Shown: positions 43,607-52,779 of the stretch, piece by piece
How positions within the stretch are numbered: position 1 is the stretch's first letter
Layout: the number at the start of each line of letters is the position of its first letter
Translations under genes and position numbers: made by a program
NCBI GenBank assembly: GCA_963706905.1
Contig: CAVPNY010000017.1
Span: 1-64,000, forward strand
Reading direction: 5' to 3'
DNA from: CAVPNY01 sp963706905
GTDB taxonomy: Bacteria; Chloroflexota; Anaerolineae; Anaerolineales; UBA4823
DNA length: 64,000 nt
Notes under the pieces: generated by a model
Databases searched by the model: none
What the model was told of the DNA's origin: nothing
Seen by the model: only the letters and a program-made list of their open reading frames with translations

Positions 43607-44704
43607 ATGGATTCCGAGAACGATTCACAAAACCAGGAAAAAACCAGATCCAGCCCGGGTAATCCAGCCATGAAAGAGCCGGTCTGGTCTTATCGCGGCT
43701 ATGAGTTACGCGCCAGCGATTTCACGACCGCGATGGTGCATTTCTTTCGGGCGGAAATTTCCCGCGCCAACGTCTGGCGCCAGCGCCTGGATACGACAAC
43801 CAACTGGGCGGTTTTGATCACGGTGGCGGTGATTGGGGTGGCTTTCGGCGGGTCTGTGAGCCATCACAGCTCAATCCTGCTCAGCTCTGTCTTAATCACC
43901 CTGTTTCTTTATATAGAGGCGCGGCGCTACCGCTATTATGAGCTGTTTAGCTCCCGGGTGCGTTTGATGGAAACCGATTTCTTTGCTGCCATGCTGGTGC
44001 CACCCTTTCACCCTTCACCGGATTGGGCCGAGAGCCTGGCGGAGAGCCTGTTGCAGCCACATTTTTCCATCAGCATGTGGGAGGCATTTGGGCGGCGCTA
44101 CCGGCGTAACTATATGTGGATCTTCGCCATCCTGGTTACGGCCTGGATCGCTAAAATCTGGTTTTTCCCCACCCCGGCTGCATCCTGGGAGGTATTTCTG
44201 GAACGCGCGGCGGTAGGACCATTGCCTGGAGAGCTGGTCATCGGTTTAATCCTCATTTACCACCTGGGATTATTGATGATTGGCATAGCAACCATCCGTT
44301 TGCAGGAAGCCTCCGGAGAAGTATTTCCGCGTTATTTCACCAGCCAGGAGATGGAGACGGCACAGGCTGGAAAGCAGGGCCCACTCGGAAAGGCGCAGGC
44401 CTGGTTCAAGCCACACACCAGCCGCAGGCAGTTATTCGCCTTGATCGTTACCGATCAAGCTCAGGCTGTCGCAGACCGTATTTTGAAAAATATGATGCGC
44501 GGGGTTACCGCCATACAAGGCAAGGGGATGTATACCGGAAAAGAACACAATGTGCTGATGTGCGCCTTAACCGTGACCGAAGTCAGCCTGTTAAAGTCCC
44601 TGGTGGGGGAGGCGGACCCGCAGGCGTTTGTCATCGTCAGCCCGGCGCAGGAAATATTAGGCAAAGGCTTTACCCCTCTGGATGAAATCGAGATCGAGGC
44701 TTGA
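43607..44704 (+). CDS. DUF2270 membrane protein with DUF2179-like C-terminus
   Basis: A 365-residue protein. A DUF2270 region (about 25-215) has RGYELRASDFTTAMVHFFRAE, EARRYRYYELFSSRVRLMETD and four membrane helices. The C-terminal 90 residues (ADRILKNMMRGVTAIQGKG, VLMCALTVTEVSLLKSLV) look like DUF2179, the ligand-binding tail of YitT-type proteins. It follows the HD-GYP gene by 35 bp on the same strand and could be part of that transcript. Function unknown. Confidence 0.8.
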   Translation: MDSENDSQNQEKTRSSPGNPAMKEPVWSYRGYELRASDFTTAMVHFFRAEISRANVWRQRLDTTTNWAVLITVAVIGVAFGGSVSHHSSILLSSVLITLFLYIEARRYRYYELFSSRVRLMETDFFAAMLVPPFHPSPDWAESLAESLLQPHFSISMWEAFGRRYRRNYMWIFAILVTAWIAKIWFFPTPAASWEVFLERAAVGPLPGELVIGLILIYHLGLLMIGIATIRLQEASGEVFPRYFTSQEMETAQAGKQGPLGKAQAWFKPHTSRRQLFALIVTDQAQAVADRILKNMMRGVTAIQGKGMYTGKEHNVLMCALTVTEVSLLKSLVGEADPQAFVIVSPAQEILGKGFTPLDEIEIEA

Positions 44705-44770
44705 ACCGGATCTGCGAGGTTGTCTATCCCCAACCGTCCAACAGGCCAGCTAAGGGAAGGTGTTTGAGTA

Positions 44771-44810
44771 ATTCAGGTATCTACGGGGCTACGCCTGCAA
44801 ATACCTGATT
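44771..44810. terminator. Hairpin between convergent genes
   Basis: ATTCAGGTAT (44771-44780) pairs with ATACCTGATT (44801-44810) over at least 8 bp. It lies between the DUF2270 gene and the convergent flavin reductase gene, so it may terminate both. There is no strong T-tract. Confidence 0.5.
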
Positions 44811-44834
44811 CATCCATGCACAATCGGAAAAGGC

Positions 44835-45458
44835 TTACTTGATATGAGAGGGGGGACGCGGCAGGTCAAAGATATCGGTCACCCGGCAGTAGGAGCTGCC
44901 TGCCAGGCGGCCGATCGGCTTTAATGCCGCCAGGTCGATCTTGTCATCCCCAATCAGTACCCGTTCGGCGACATGCAGGTGGACGACTCGTCCGATCACG
45001 AGGCTGCCAGCGCCGGGCTGGTCGCCAAAGTCAATGATTTGCGCCAGGCGGCACTCATAATGGATCGGGCTCTCAGCAACGCGCGGGGGGCGGACTATGA
45101 TCGCTGGAGTCAGTTCCAATTGGCTGTAGAGGAACTCATCTACTTCAGCCGGGAGCTCGGTAGAGGTCAGGTTCATCGCTTCAGCCAGCTCTTCGGTGAC
45201 GATGTTGACCACAAATTCGCCTGTCTGGCGAATATTGTTCAGAGTATCCTTGGGCTGGCGGTCGGTGCCGCGGATCATCGGGGTGAAAAGGACATGCGGC
45301 GGGTTCGGACAAACCGCGTTAAAGAACGAGAACGGGGCCAGGTTTGGATGGCCATTTTCGCTCACAGTGGAGATCCAGCCGATAGGACGCGGCACAATAG
45401 ACCCGATCATAAGCTTGTATAAAGATTGCCAGGGGAGTGAGTCAGGGGAATATTCCAT
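44835..45458 (-). CDS. Flavin reductase-like FMN-binding protein
   Basis: A 207-residue protein of the flavin reductase-like (DIM6/NTAB) split-barrel family. Motifs are GSIVPRPIGWISTVSENG, NLAPFSFFNAV, and TGEFVVNIVTEELAEAMN. These bind FMN and reduce flavins or small substrates. ATG 45458 is preferred because it starts the family region; a longer in-frame start at 45479 would overlap the gene upstream by 8 bp. It follows the molybdopterin gene and could supply electrons, but this is not shown. Confidence 0.8.
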   Translation of the reverse strand: MEYSPDSLPWQSLYKLMIGSIVPRPIGWISTVSENGHPNLAPFSFFNAVCPNPPHVLFTPMIRGTDRQPKDTLNNIRQTGEFVVNIVTEELAEAMNLTSTELPAEVDEFLYSQLELTPAIIVRPPRVAESPIHYECRLAQIIDFGDQPGAGSLVIGRVVHLHVAERVLIGDDKIDLAALKPIGRLAGSSYCRVTDIFDLPRPPSHIK

Positions 45459-45471
45459 GATTTTTTGAAAG

Positions 45472-47115
45472 TTAAGCATTCACTGTGATCTTTTTCTTAA
45501 AATAGCCGGTAGCTCCATCGGGGTGGGGAGGGGCGGTGTCTGCGGTCTGAACCCCACCATCGCCATCGACCGCCCGGACAGCGATTTCATAATCCCCCGC
45601 TTCCAGGCTGAGGGAGGCGCGCCACAAGACCCAGGAAAGCGGCGAGAGCGGCCGGTTGATCTCGGCTGCCTGCCAGTTCTCGCCATCCACCGAGACTTCA
45701 ACCCGCTGGATGCCGCGCGCCCCGGAGAAGGCGATCCCACCCAGCTCTACCGTCCCGGCGCTCAGCTGCTGGGTGGCGTCAATCACCGAGGTGAGCTGGA
45801 CCCAGGCTTGCTCCGACCAGCGGCGTTGTTCCCAATAACCCAGGTAATCTTCGTCGACCGCTTCAATCTTGACAATCCATTTGGGGTTTTTCATCCCGAA
45901 GCGGTTGGGGGTATAGAGCCGCATAGGCGCGCCGTGTTTCTCAGTCAGGGGCTGGTTACCCATTGTGTAACATAATAGGGTGCGGGGATCGAGCGCCGAT
46001 TCGATCGACAGCGATTCTGTATATCCATCGACGCCGGTAAATTTCAGATCGATAGCCTCGGTCTTCAAGCCAGCTTGCTCGAGCACATCCTTGAGTCGGG
46101 TGCCCTGAAACAGAGTTGTGCTGATCAAATCTCCACCGACCGGGTTTGAGATGCAAGCCAGGGTGGCGTATTGATCTACCTTGGGGAAAGCCTTGATGGC
46201 TGCCATGTCGAGTGCCAGTGGCTTTTCGACCAGACCATCCACAATCAGCGTGTAGGAGTCTGCTGGCAAATCGGTCTCGCCGCCCTGAGCGCGCAGGCGT
46301 TCGGTCAGGGTGTCCGTTTCTCCTGAGAAGTCGGATTGGCCTGGGGGGAGCAGGTTGATATCTACCCGGTAAAAATCGTCCATTGGGGTAATCTCTGGGC
46401 GGGTGCCTGGAACTGGTGAGAAACCGGCGGCGGTGGGAGGCGGGGTCGGGCTGGGCGGGGCTGGCGAGGGGGTGACAGCCTGACCGATGGGGATTGACTC
46501 CTCCACTTGCCTGGAAAGCCAGCGATTCAATCCGACTGCCAGACCCGCCAGGGCCACAGATCCGACCCCCAGCCAGGCAAGCGCAGCCCGGCGATCAGCC
46601 TGCGGCTCAGCCGTAAGCGAAAGTTCTATCTGATCCACCCCAAAAGCTACACCCAGACCCCAAGGCAGGCTGGTGAGTAAAAGCCAGGCCAGGCCGGTCA
46701 GCCAACCGGTTGCACCCCAGCCTCCCCAGGCTGCCAATCCGGCTGCCAGTATTGCCAGGACCAAACCAGCCAGAAATCCTTTTACTAACCAGCGGAGCCG
46801 CACTCTCGCCAGGAACAGGGCGTAGAGCAGGCCGAGGGCAGTCAGGCATGCCAGGGTCAGGACATATGCCATGCCAAACTCAGCCTGCTTACTAACTGCG
46901 GCGGTTGGCCCAAGGCGCAGGGTCATCAATACCTGGATCATGGCTTCCAGCAGGGGGGTGATCAGGCTGCCAGGCAGCGCCCGGCTGAGCATTTCAAAAA
47001 GCTCGACCGGAATTAAAGCAAGTTTTGCCATCTGCCAGCCAAGAGCTTGCAAAGCCAGCCACGGCAATCCGAGCAAGAATCCCAGGACTGCTCCTGTGAT
47101 CAGACGGGACTTCAT
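45472..47115 (-). CDS. Molybdopterin-dependent sulfite oxidase/YedY-like enzyme with N-terminal membrane domain
   Basis: A 547-residue protein. The first 205 residues hold five or six membrane helices. A Pro/Thr-rich linker (PSPAPPSPTPPPTAAG) leads to an oxidoreductase molybdopterin domain (about 245-430) with the Mo-ligand Cys in YATLACISNPVGGDLI. A Mo-co dimerisation beta-domain (about 440-545) is next. No Tat motif is seen; the membrane domain may serve as anchor and possibly as electron route. The substrate is unknown. Confidence 0.88.
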   Translation of the reverse strand: MKSRLITGAVLGFLLGLPWLALQALGWQMAKLALIPVELFEMLSRALPGSLITPLLEAMIQVLMTLRLGPTAAVSKQAEFGMAYVLTLACLTALGLLYALFLARVRLRWLVKGFLAGLVLAILAAGLAAWGGWGATGWLTGLAWLLLTSLPWGLGVAFGVDQIELSLTAEPQADRRAALAWLGVGSVALAGLAVGLNRWLSRQVEESIPIGQAVTPSPAPPSPTPPPTAAGFSPVPGTRPEITPMDDFYRVDINLLPPGQSDFSGETDTLTERLRAQGGETDLPADSYTLIVDGLVEKPLALDMAAIKAFPKVDQYATLACISNPVGGDLISTTLFQGTRLKDVLEQAGLKTEAIDLKFTGVDGYTESLSIESALDPRTLLCYTMGNQPLTEKHGAPMRLYTPNRFGMKNPKWIVKIEAVDEDYLGYWEQRRWSEQAWVQLTSVIDATQQLSAGTVELGGIAFSGARGIQRVEVSVDGENWQAAEINRPLSPLSWVLWRASLSLEAGDYEIAVRAVDGDGGVQTADTAPPHPDGATGYFKKKITVNA

Positions 47116-47134
47116 GCTACCCTTTCATTTCTAA

Positions 47135-48301
47135 CTAAGCGTCATCACCCTGCAGCCAGGAATCCATGTATTCCGGCTTTTCCAATTCCAGGGCTGCCAG
47201 AGCAACGTTCAAGGGGTTAAACGTGTCCACCATCACTGCCAGCTCGTCGGTGCGCAACTTGCCAATTGAAGCCTCTGTAGCACCGGGTTGGGGGCCGTGC
47301 GGCAGCCCGCTGGGATGCAGGCTGATATCGTACTGGTTGATCCCCCTGCGCGACATAAAATCCCCTTCGGCATAATAGATCACTTCGTCAGAGTTGACGT
47401 TGGAGTGATTATACGGGGCGGGGATCGCTTCCGGGTGATAATCAAACAGGCGCGGCACGAAGGAGCAAACCACAAAATTGTGCCCCTGGAAGGTCTGGTG
47501 CATCGGCGGGGGTTGGTGGATGCTGCCCGTGATAGGCTCGTAATCATGGATGTTGAAGATCCAGGGATATAAATACCCATCCCAGCCAACGACATCGAAC
47601 GGGTGATGTTCCAGGATGTGCCGGCTGAGGTGATCACGCACTTTGATGCGCACCTCAAACTCTCCGCGTTCGGTGTGCGTCTCCAACTCTGCGGGAGGGC
47701 GAATGTCACGCTCGCAGTACGGCGCGTGTTCGAGCAGCTGCCCGTATTTATTGCGGTAGCGGTTGGGTGGCTCGATCTGGGAGGGCGTCTCGATGGTGAA
47801 AAAGCGCGCCTCGGGGGTGTCCAATTCCAGCTTCCAGGTTGTGCCGTAAGGGATCACCATGTAGTCGCCCGGCTCGAAAGGCAGGCGACCAAACTGAGTG
47901 TGCAGCGCGCCGTGACCTTCGTGGGCGAACCAGACCTCATAGGCCTGGGCGTTGCGATAAAAGTAATCCATACTGCGAGTGGGCCGGCTGACTGCTAAAG
48001 TGACATCCCGGTTGCCCAGCAGGACCCGCCGGGCGGCGATCGGATCGCCGCCGGAGGGCAGGTCGGCGCTGCGAAAGGCGCGGTGCTTGATTGGACCGTA
48101 ATCCACATATTCGACGGCTGCGCTGCCCAGGTCTTCAACCGATAGAACGCGCGGCGGCAGGAAATGATGGTAAAGGATGGACTGTATGCCTGAGAAACCT
48201 TCTAAACCCATCACCTCTTCCCGGTATAGGCCGCCATCGAGCTTGCGGAACTGGGTGTGGCGTTTGTGGGGGATCTGGCCGAGCATGTGGTAATAGGGCA
48301 T
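47135..48301 (-). CDS. hmgA: Homogentisate 1,2-dioxygenase
   Basis: A 388-residue cupin-fold non-heme iron enzyme that opens homogentisate to maleylacetoacetate. The iron ligands fall in NHSNVNSDEVIYYAEGDFM (His and Glu) and LHPSGLPHGPQPG (His). It is the third gene of a tyrosine breakdown set, 73 bp after fah and following hppD. Full length. Confidence 0.9.
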   Translation of the reverse strand: MPYYHMLGQIPHKRHTQFRKLDGGLYREEVMGLEGFSGIQSILYHHFLPPRVLSVEDLGSAAVEYVDYGPIKHRAFRSADLPSGGDPIAARRVLLGNRDVTLAVSRPTRSMDYFYRNAQAYEVWFAHEGHGALHTQFGRLPFEPGDYMVIPYGTTWKLELDTPEARFFTIETPSQIEPPNRYRNKYGQLLEHAPYCERDIRPPAELETHTERGEFEVRIKVRDHLSRHILEHHPFDVVGWDGYLYPWIFNIHDYEPITGSIHQPPPMHQTFQGHNFVVCSFVPRLFDYHPEAIPAPYNHSNVNSDEVIYYAEGDFMSRRGINQYDISLHPSGLPHGPQPGATEASIGKLRTDELAVMVDTFNPLNVALAALELEKPEYMDSWLQGDDA

Positions 48302-48374
48302 GAAAGCTCCTTATCTGGCAATGACTTCTAATTATAAGAATACCGTTAGTCTTAACGAACTTTATCTTGAACGA

Positions 48375-49381
48375 TCACTTCCGGTGAAGCGGGGCAGTGA
48401 TCGGGTTGGTCAGGCTCCCCAGGCATTCGATCTCCAGTTCAACGATGTCTCCGGCTTTCAACCAGGGCCCCTGTCCGCCAGTGAGCTCCAGCAAGCAGCC
48501 CGTGCCGACAGTGCCGGAACCGATCACATCACCGGGGATGAGCGGCGCACCAGCCGAGGCGCGGGCGATCATCTCCCCGAATGAGAAGTGCAGATCCTGC
48601 CAGTTCCCGCGCGAGCGTTCCTGACCATTGACCCGCGCCACCATCTCCAACTGATAAACCCCGGGCCGCTCAGTGGCTCGTTCTGCGAGCTCGTCCCGGG
48701 TGACAATTGCCGGACCAAGGGAAGAAGCAAAATCCTTGCCTTTGGCGGGTCCCAGCCCCACGCGCATCTCTGCTTGCTGGATGTCCCGCGCCGACCAATC
48801 ATTGAAAATAGTGTAGCCGAAAATATGCGCTTCGGCTTGCTCGGCTGGGATATCTATCCCGGCCTGCCCGATCACGGCAGCCACCTCCAATTCGTAGTCC
48901 AGCGCCTCAGAATTCGCCGGGTAGGGGATCGGCTCCTGGGGTCCATAGATCGAGGCGGTGTTGGAAAAGTAAAAGGCAGGAAACTGGTACCATTCTGGAG
49001 GAACTTCCTTGCCTCGATTGGCGAAGGCGGCCTTCACATGCGCCTCAAAGGCGTAGAAATCCCGCAAGCTCCCCGGGTGGGGCAGAGGCGGGTAAAGCAG
49101 CAACTGGTTAGGAGCTAAGCCAACTGGCAAGCGGTTGGCGCCTTTCAGGTGCAGCGCGTCTTCCCCTTGCAAGGCAGCGACCAGCTCGCGCAAATATGCC
49201 CAGGCGGGCGGTCCGGCGTAGAGCAGCTCGATCATGGAACCGGGCAGATCCTGGGGGGAATCCCCCGAGCGCCCTGAGCCCAGGTCCTGGCAACAGCCAG
49301 GTCTACCACGGTCTCGCCCAGCAGCGCGCCCAGGCGCGGGCTGCGTGGTTGTGCTTGCGGGGCGAAAGTCACCAGTTTCAT
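48375..49381 (-). pseudogene. fahA: Fumarylacetoacetate hydrolase family, frameshifted near the N-terminus
   Basis: The true start is ATG 49381, overlapping the hppD stop as ATGA, and encodes MKLVTFAPQAQPRSPRLGAL followed by LGETVVDLAVARTWAQGARG. One G appears to be missing from the G5 run at 49262-49266. After it the next frame continues DSPQDLPGSMIELL and the full FAH domain, with DYELEVAAVIG, FNDWSARDIQ and KGKDFASSLGP, all family motifs. The enzyme would split fumarylacetoacetate in the last step of tyrosine breakdown. If the gap is real, translation might restart at ATG 49236 without about 48 residues. Confidence 0.85.
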
Positions 49382-50508
49382 AGGTTGCCTCGACTTGCCT
49401 GTTCCAGTTCCAGCGCCTCAAACAAGGCTTTAAAGTTTCCTTTGCCAAAACCACGGCTACCTTGCCGCTGAATCACCTCAATGAAGGTTGTGGGGCGATC
49501 CTGGATCGGGCGCGAAAAGACCTGCAGTAAGTAGCCTTCATCGTCGCGATCGACCAGGATGCCCAGCTCGCGAATCGTTTCCAACGGCTCTTTGATCTTG
49601 CCGACTCTCTCGGGGAGAGTCTCATAATATGTATCCGGGACGCGCAGGAATTCAATGCCGCGAGCTTTGAGCTTGCGGATGGTGTCAAGAATGTCCCCGG
49701 TCGCCATAGCCAGGTGCTGGACACCCGGCATCAGATAATAATCCAGGTATTCTTCGATCTGGCTTTTCTTCTTGCCTTCGGCGGGTTCATTGATCGGAAA
49801 CTTCACCCGACCATTGCCATTTTGCATGACTTTGGACATCAGGGCGGAGTATTCCGTGGAGATATCTTTGTCATCGAAGTGCAGGAGCTGGCGGAACCCC
49901 ATTACATGGTGGTAGAAATTCACCCAATAGTTCATCTTGCCTAGCTGGACGTTACCGACGATGTGGTCAATCGCGGCCAGGCCGGCTGGCTCGACGGGCA
50001 TATCGAGCGACCGGTAGGTAGGGGCGAATGGACCGGCGTACTCGGAGCGGTCAATGAAGACGTGGAGCACCTCGCCGTAGGTGTGAATAGCTGCGCTGCG
50101 CAACACGCCGTGTTCATCGGTTTCTGCGCGTGGCTCCCAGGCAGGGACTGCACCGCGCTGCACAGTCGCTTCAAAGGCTTGCGCGGCGTCTTCTACCTCC
50201 ATTGCAATGACCTTCACGCCGTCTCCATGCAGCAGGTGGTGAGCGGCGATCTTGTCGCTCGGCCCGTATGCGGCAGAGACGACCAGGCGGATCTTGCCTG
50301 ATTCGAGCACATAAGATGCAAAACGCCGGTTGCCAGTTTCCAGTCCGGAATAGGCGACCGGTTTGAAACCCAGGCCTTTCCACCAGTAATACATGGCCTG
50401 CCTGGCGTTTCCTACCCAGAAGTGGACGTGATCAATACTCTTTATTTGCAGGTGATCGTCCTCTTCAGTCATCAGCCGGGATTTTGCCCGCGGCGTGGGT
50501 ACAGCCAT
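49378..50508 (-). CDS. hppD: 4-hydroxyphenylpyruvate dioxygenase
   Basis: A 376-residue two-domain VOC-fold iron dioxygenase that makes homogentisate. The iron ligands are His in LAAIDHIVGNV, His in MPGVQHLAMAT and Glu in TTFIEVIQR, followed by the C-terminal gating helix GFGKGNFKALFEALE. It heads the hppD-fah-hmgA set. Full length. Confidence 0.95.
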   Translation of the reverse strand: MAVPTPRAKSRLMTEEDDHLQIKSIDHVHFWVGNARQAMYYWWKGLGFKPVAYSGLETGNRRFASYVLESGKIRLVVSAAYGPSDKIAAHHLLHGDGVKVIAMEVEDAAQAFEATVQRGAVPAWEPRAETDEHGVLRSAAIHTYGEVLHVFIDRSEYAGPFAPTYRSLDMPVEPAGLAAIDHIVGNVQLGKMNYWVNFYHHVMGFRQLLHFDDKDISTEYSALMSKVMQNGNGRVKFPINEPAEGKKKSQIEEYLDYYLMPGVQHLAMATGDILDTIRKLKARGIEFLRVPDTYYETLPERVGKIKEPLETIRELGILVDRDDEGYLLQVFSRPIQDRPTTFIEVIQRQGSRGFGKGNFKALFEALELEQASRGNL

Positions 50509-50540
50509 CGCTTCCCTCCTGTGGTTATGATTGTCTACCT

Positions 50541-51515
50541 TTACACTTCATTGCGCCAATCGGTTATTTCATCTAACATCTTTTTCTCTGCGCTGGTCAG
50601 GCGCACCTCTACAGTACCCAGATTGTCGGTTAATTGTTCCAAAGAGCGCGGGCCGATGATCGGGCTGGTGATGAGCGGATCGGAGAGCATCCAGGCCAGA
50701 GCGATCTGGGAGATCGTGTATGCGCCTTTTTCTTGACCGAGCCGTTCCAGATGGTCGATGAGTTTCCAGTTTTTTTCACTAAAATGGCGCTGTGCTCCAC
50801 GGGCGCGCTCGCTTTCGACCGCCTCCTGTCCTTGCCGATACTTGCCGGTCAGGAAGCCGCCTGCCAGGGGGCTGTAGGGGATGACCCCCAGGTTGTATGT
50901 CCGGCAGACATCGGCCAGCTCACGCTCAAACTCAGCGCGGTGAACCAGGCTGTAATGCGGCTGCAGGGAATCAAAACGGCTGAGGTGCAATTTTTCCGAA
51001 GCCCAGAAGGATTGCATCAGGCGCCAGGCCGGATAGTTAGAACAGCCAATATAGCGCACTTTCCCTTGTTGAACCAGGTCATGCAGCGCGGAGAGGGTCT
51101 CCTCAATGGGGGTCTGCTCATCATACCAGTGGGTTTGATACAGGTCGATGTAGTCCGTTTGCAAGCGGCGCAGAGAATCTTCCACAGCTCTCAGGATATG
51201 AGCCCGGGAGAGGCCTTCATCGTTTGGCCCATCCCCCATCCGTCCACGGACTTTGGTCGCCAGGATAATCTGAAGGCGAGGAATCTGGTTACTCTGCATC
51301 CACTTTCCGATGATCTGCTCGGCCACGCCGCCGGGATTTCCGCGCGCCCAGCGCGAGTAAATATTGGCGGTGTCGATGAAATTAACTCCGGCCTCGTAAG
51401 CCCCTGTCAGGATCTGGAAGGAGGTGGCTTCGTCTGCAGTCCAGCCGAACTGCATGCTGCCCAGGCAGAGCTCAGATACCTTAAGTCCGGTGTGTCCCAG
51501 ATTCTTGTAGTTCAT
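50541..51515 (-). CDS. Aldo/keto reductase
   Basis: A 324-residue (beta/alpha)8 NADPH-dependent reductase. Motifs are VNFIDTANIYSRWARGNPGG (catalytic Asp and Tyr), KVRGRMGDG with the Lys, DLYQTHWYDEQTPIEETL (His), YIGCSNYPAWRLMQ and a C-terminal SPIIGPRSLEQLTDN. This pattern fits the AKR families close to voltage-gated potassium channel beta and yeast-type enzymes. It begins 3 bp after the Nudix gene and may be in its transcript. The substrate is unknown. Confidence 0.9.
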   Translation of the reverse strand: MNYKNLGHTGLKVSELCLGSMQFGWTADEATSFQILTGAYEAGVNFIDTANIYSRWARGNPGGVAEQIIGKWMQSNQIPRLQIILATKVRGRMGDGPNDEGLSRAHILRAVEDSLRRLQTDYIDLYQTHWYDEQTPIEETLSALHDLVQQGKVRYIGCSNYPAWRLMQSFWASEKLHLSRFDSLQPHYSLVHRAEFERELADVCRTYNLGVIPYSPLAGGFLTGKYRQGQEAVESERARGAQRHFSEKNWKLIDHLERLGQEKGAYTISQIALAWMLSDPLITSPIIGPRSLEQLTDNLGTVEVRLTSAEKKMLDEITDWRNEV

Positions 51516-51518
51516 GCT

Positions 51519-52064
51519 CTATAACCGCCTCGGCAGCAGCCCTTTTTGATAAGCCAGCAGCACCCCAAGTTGTAAAGAACCGTCGATAAATTCACCTTCC
51601 AGGATCAGGCGCAGAACCTCGCCGACCGGCATGAGGACGGTCTCCAGCTCCTCGCCTTCGTCCAGGTGTTGTCTGGTTGGGGTTAGATCGGTGGCAAAGT
51701 ACAGGTTCGTGCCAGCCCGCAGGGTGCCAGGGAATTGGTTATAGTAACCAATTTTTTCGATCCGATTTGGGTAATAGCCAGTCTCCTCCTCGAATTCACG
51801 GCGGGCGCCTTCGAAAGGGTCTTCGCCAGGCTCAAGCCGGCCTGCAGGAAGATCGTATATCACCTTGCCGACCGGGTGGCGGTACTGGCGGGTGAGAATG
51901 ATCTCTTCTGCACCAGTCAGGCTGACGGTTGCGACCGCTTCAACCGGGCTCTCTAAATAGAAATACGGCCTGCTCTTGCCCCCTGACTCAATGGTGTCGA
52001 CGACGATGCGCACCCAGGAATGGTCGAATAGCACCCGGCTGGCAGTAATCTGATAATTAGTCAT
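51519..52064 (-). CDS. Nudix hydrolase, ADP-ribose pyrophosphatase-like
   Basis: A 181-residue protein with a complete Nudix box GRLEPGEDPFEGARREFEEETGY (about 77-99; G-x5-E-x7-REFEEETG). LTRQYRHPVGKVIYDLPAG before it is typical of ADP-ribose pyrophosphatases. It would hydrolyse ADP-ribose or another nucleotide sugar to AMP and a sugar phosphate. Confidence 0.9.
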   Translation of the reverse strand: MTNYQITASRVLFDHSWVRIVVDTIESGGKSRPYFYLESPVEAVATVSLTGAEEIILTRQYRHPVGKVIYDLPAGRLEPGEDPFEGARREFEEETGYYPNRIEKIGYYNQFPGTLRAGTNLYFATDLTPTRQHLDEGEELETVLMPVGEVLRLILEGEFIDGSLQLGVLLAYQKGLLPRRL

Positions 52065-52312
52065 GCGGTTGTTCGTTTTCTCCGGCGGGTTAGTTCAAGG
52101 CTGCGCTGGCTGGCCTCGACGTTAACCATGTCGGCAAATAGGTTCCCAGATGAGCTGAATCAAAAGCGCTGGAATCGGTGGGAAGTTGATAAAGTGCAAC
52201 CGATTTCGCCATTGTAACAAACTCCTTATTAGAAACCTCCGGATTGTCTAGATTCTCTACCTATTCCAAGGTTTCTAAGCCTGCTCAATGCCGATCGATA
52301 CGTAATAGCCAA

Positions 52313-52684
52313 TCAATCGTGAGATTCAATGGAGAATAGGTTGCCTTCCGGGTCGGAAGCGTTGGCTACCCACACGCCAGGGGCGGCTTGAAAGATATCA
52401 CCCATCGCCACGCCGCGCTCCAGCAGGATTCTATGCGCGGCCAGAATGTCTGCCACCCGAAATACGAATTTCGGGGCGTCTTCACCAAACCGGCGTCTTC
52501 CACCAGCATGCAACGCCAGTGTGCAGGAGCCGCTGTCCATTTCGACCCAGCTCGCGTGAGTCAGATCAGCATTTCCTGCCGGGCTCTTGACCCGCATTTC
52601 GAGAACATCCCGATAAAATGCTACCTGGGCAGGCATATCTTCCACGTACAAGATTAATTCCATCAATTCTCCAACTAAAGACAT
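52313..52684 (-). CDS. VOC-family (glyoxalase/bleomycin-resistance fold) protein
   Basis: A 123-residue single-domain vicinal oxygen chelate protein. The opening ELILYVEDMPAQVAFYRDVLEM and the ending VWVANASDPEGNLFSIES are typical. Metal or substrate is not predictable. It stands alone, 248 bp from the Nudix gene; the spacer has no gene. Confidence 0.85.
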   Translation of the reverse strand: MSLVGELMELILYVEDMPAQVAFYRDVLEMRVKSPAGNADLTHASWVEMDSGSCTLALHAGGRRRFGEDAPKFVFRVADILAAHRILLERGVAMGDIFQAAPGVWVANASDPEGNLFSIESHD

Positions 52685-52779
52685 AGCTCAATTCTCTCTT
52701 GTTTAAAGGAACGTGCAAGGCTGGTTGTGGTTCTAGAAAAGGGTTTGATTATCTGACTGTTTAGATGGAATTTATCGTA

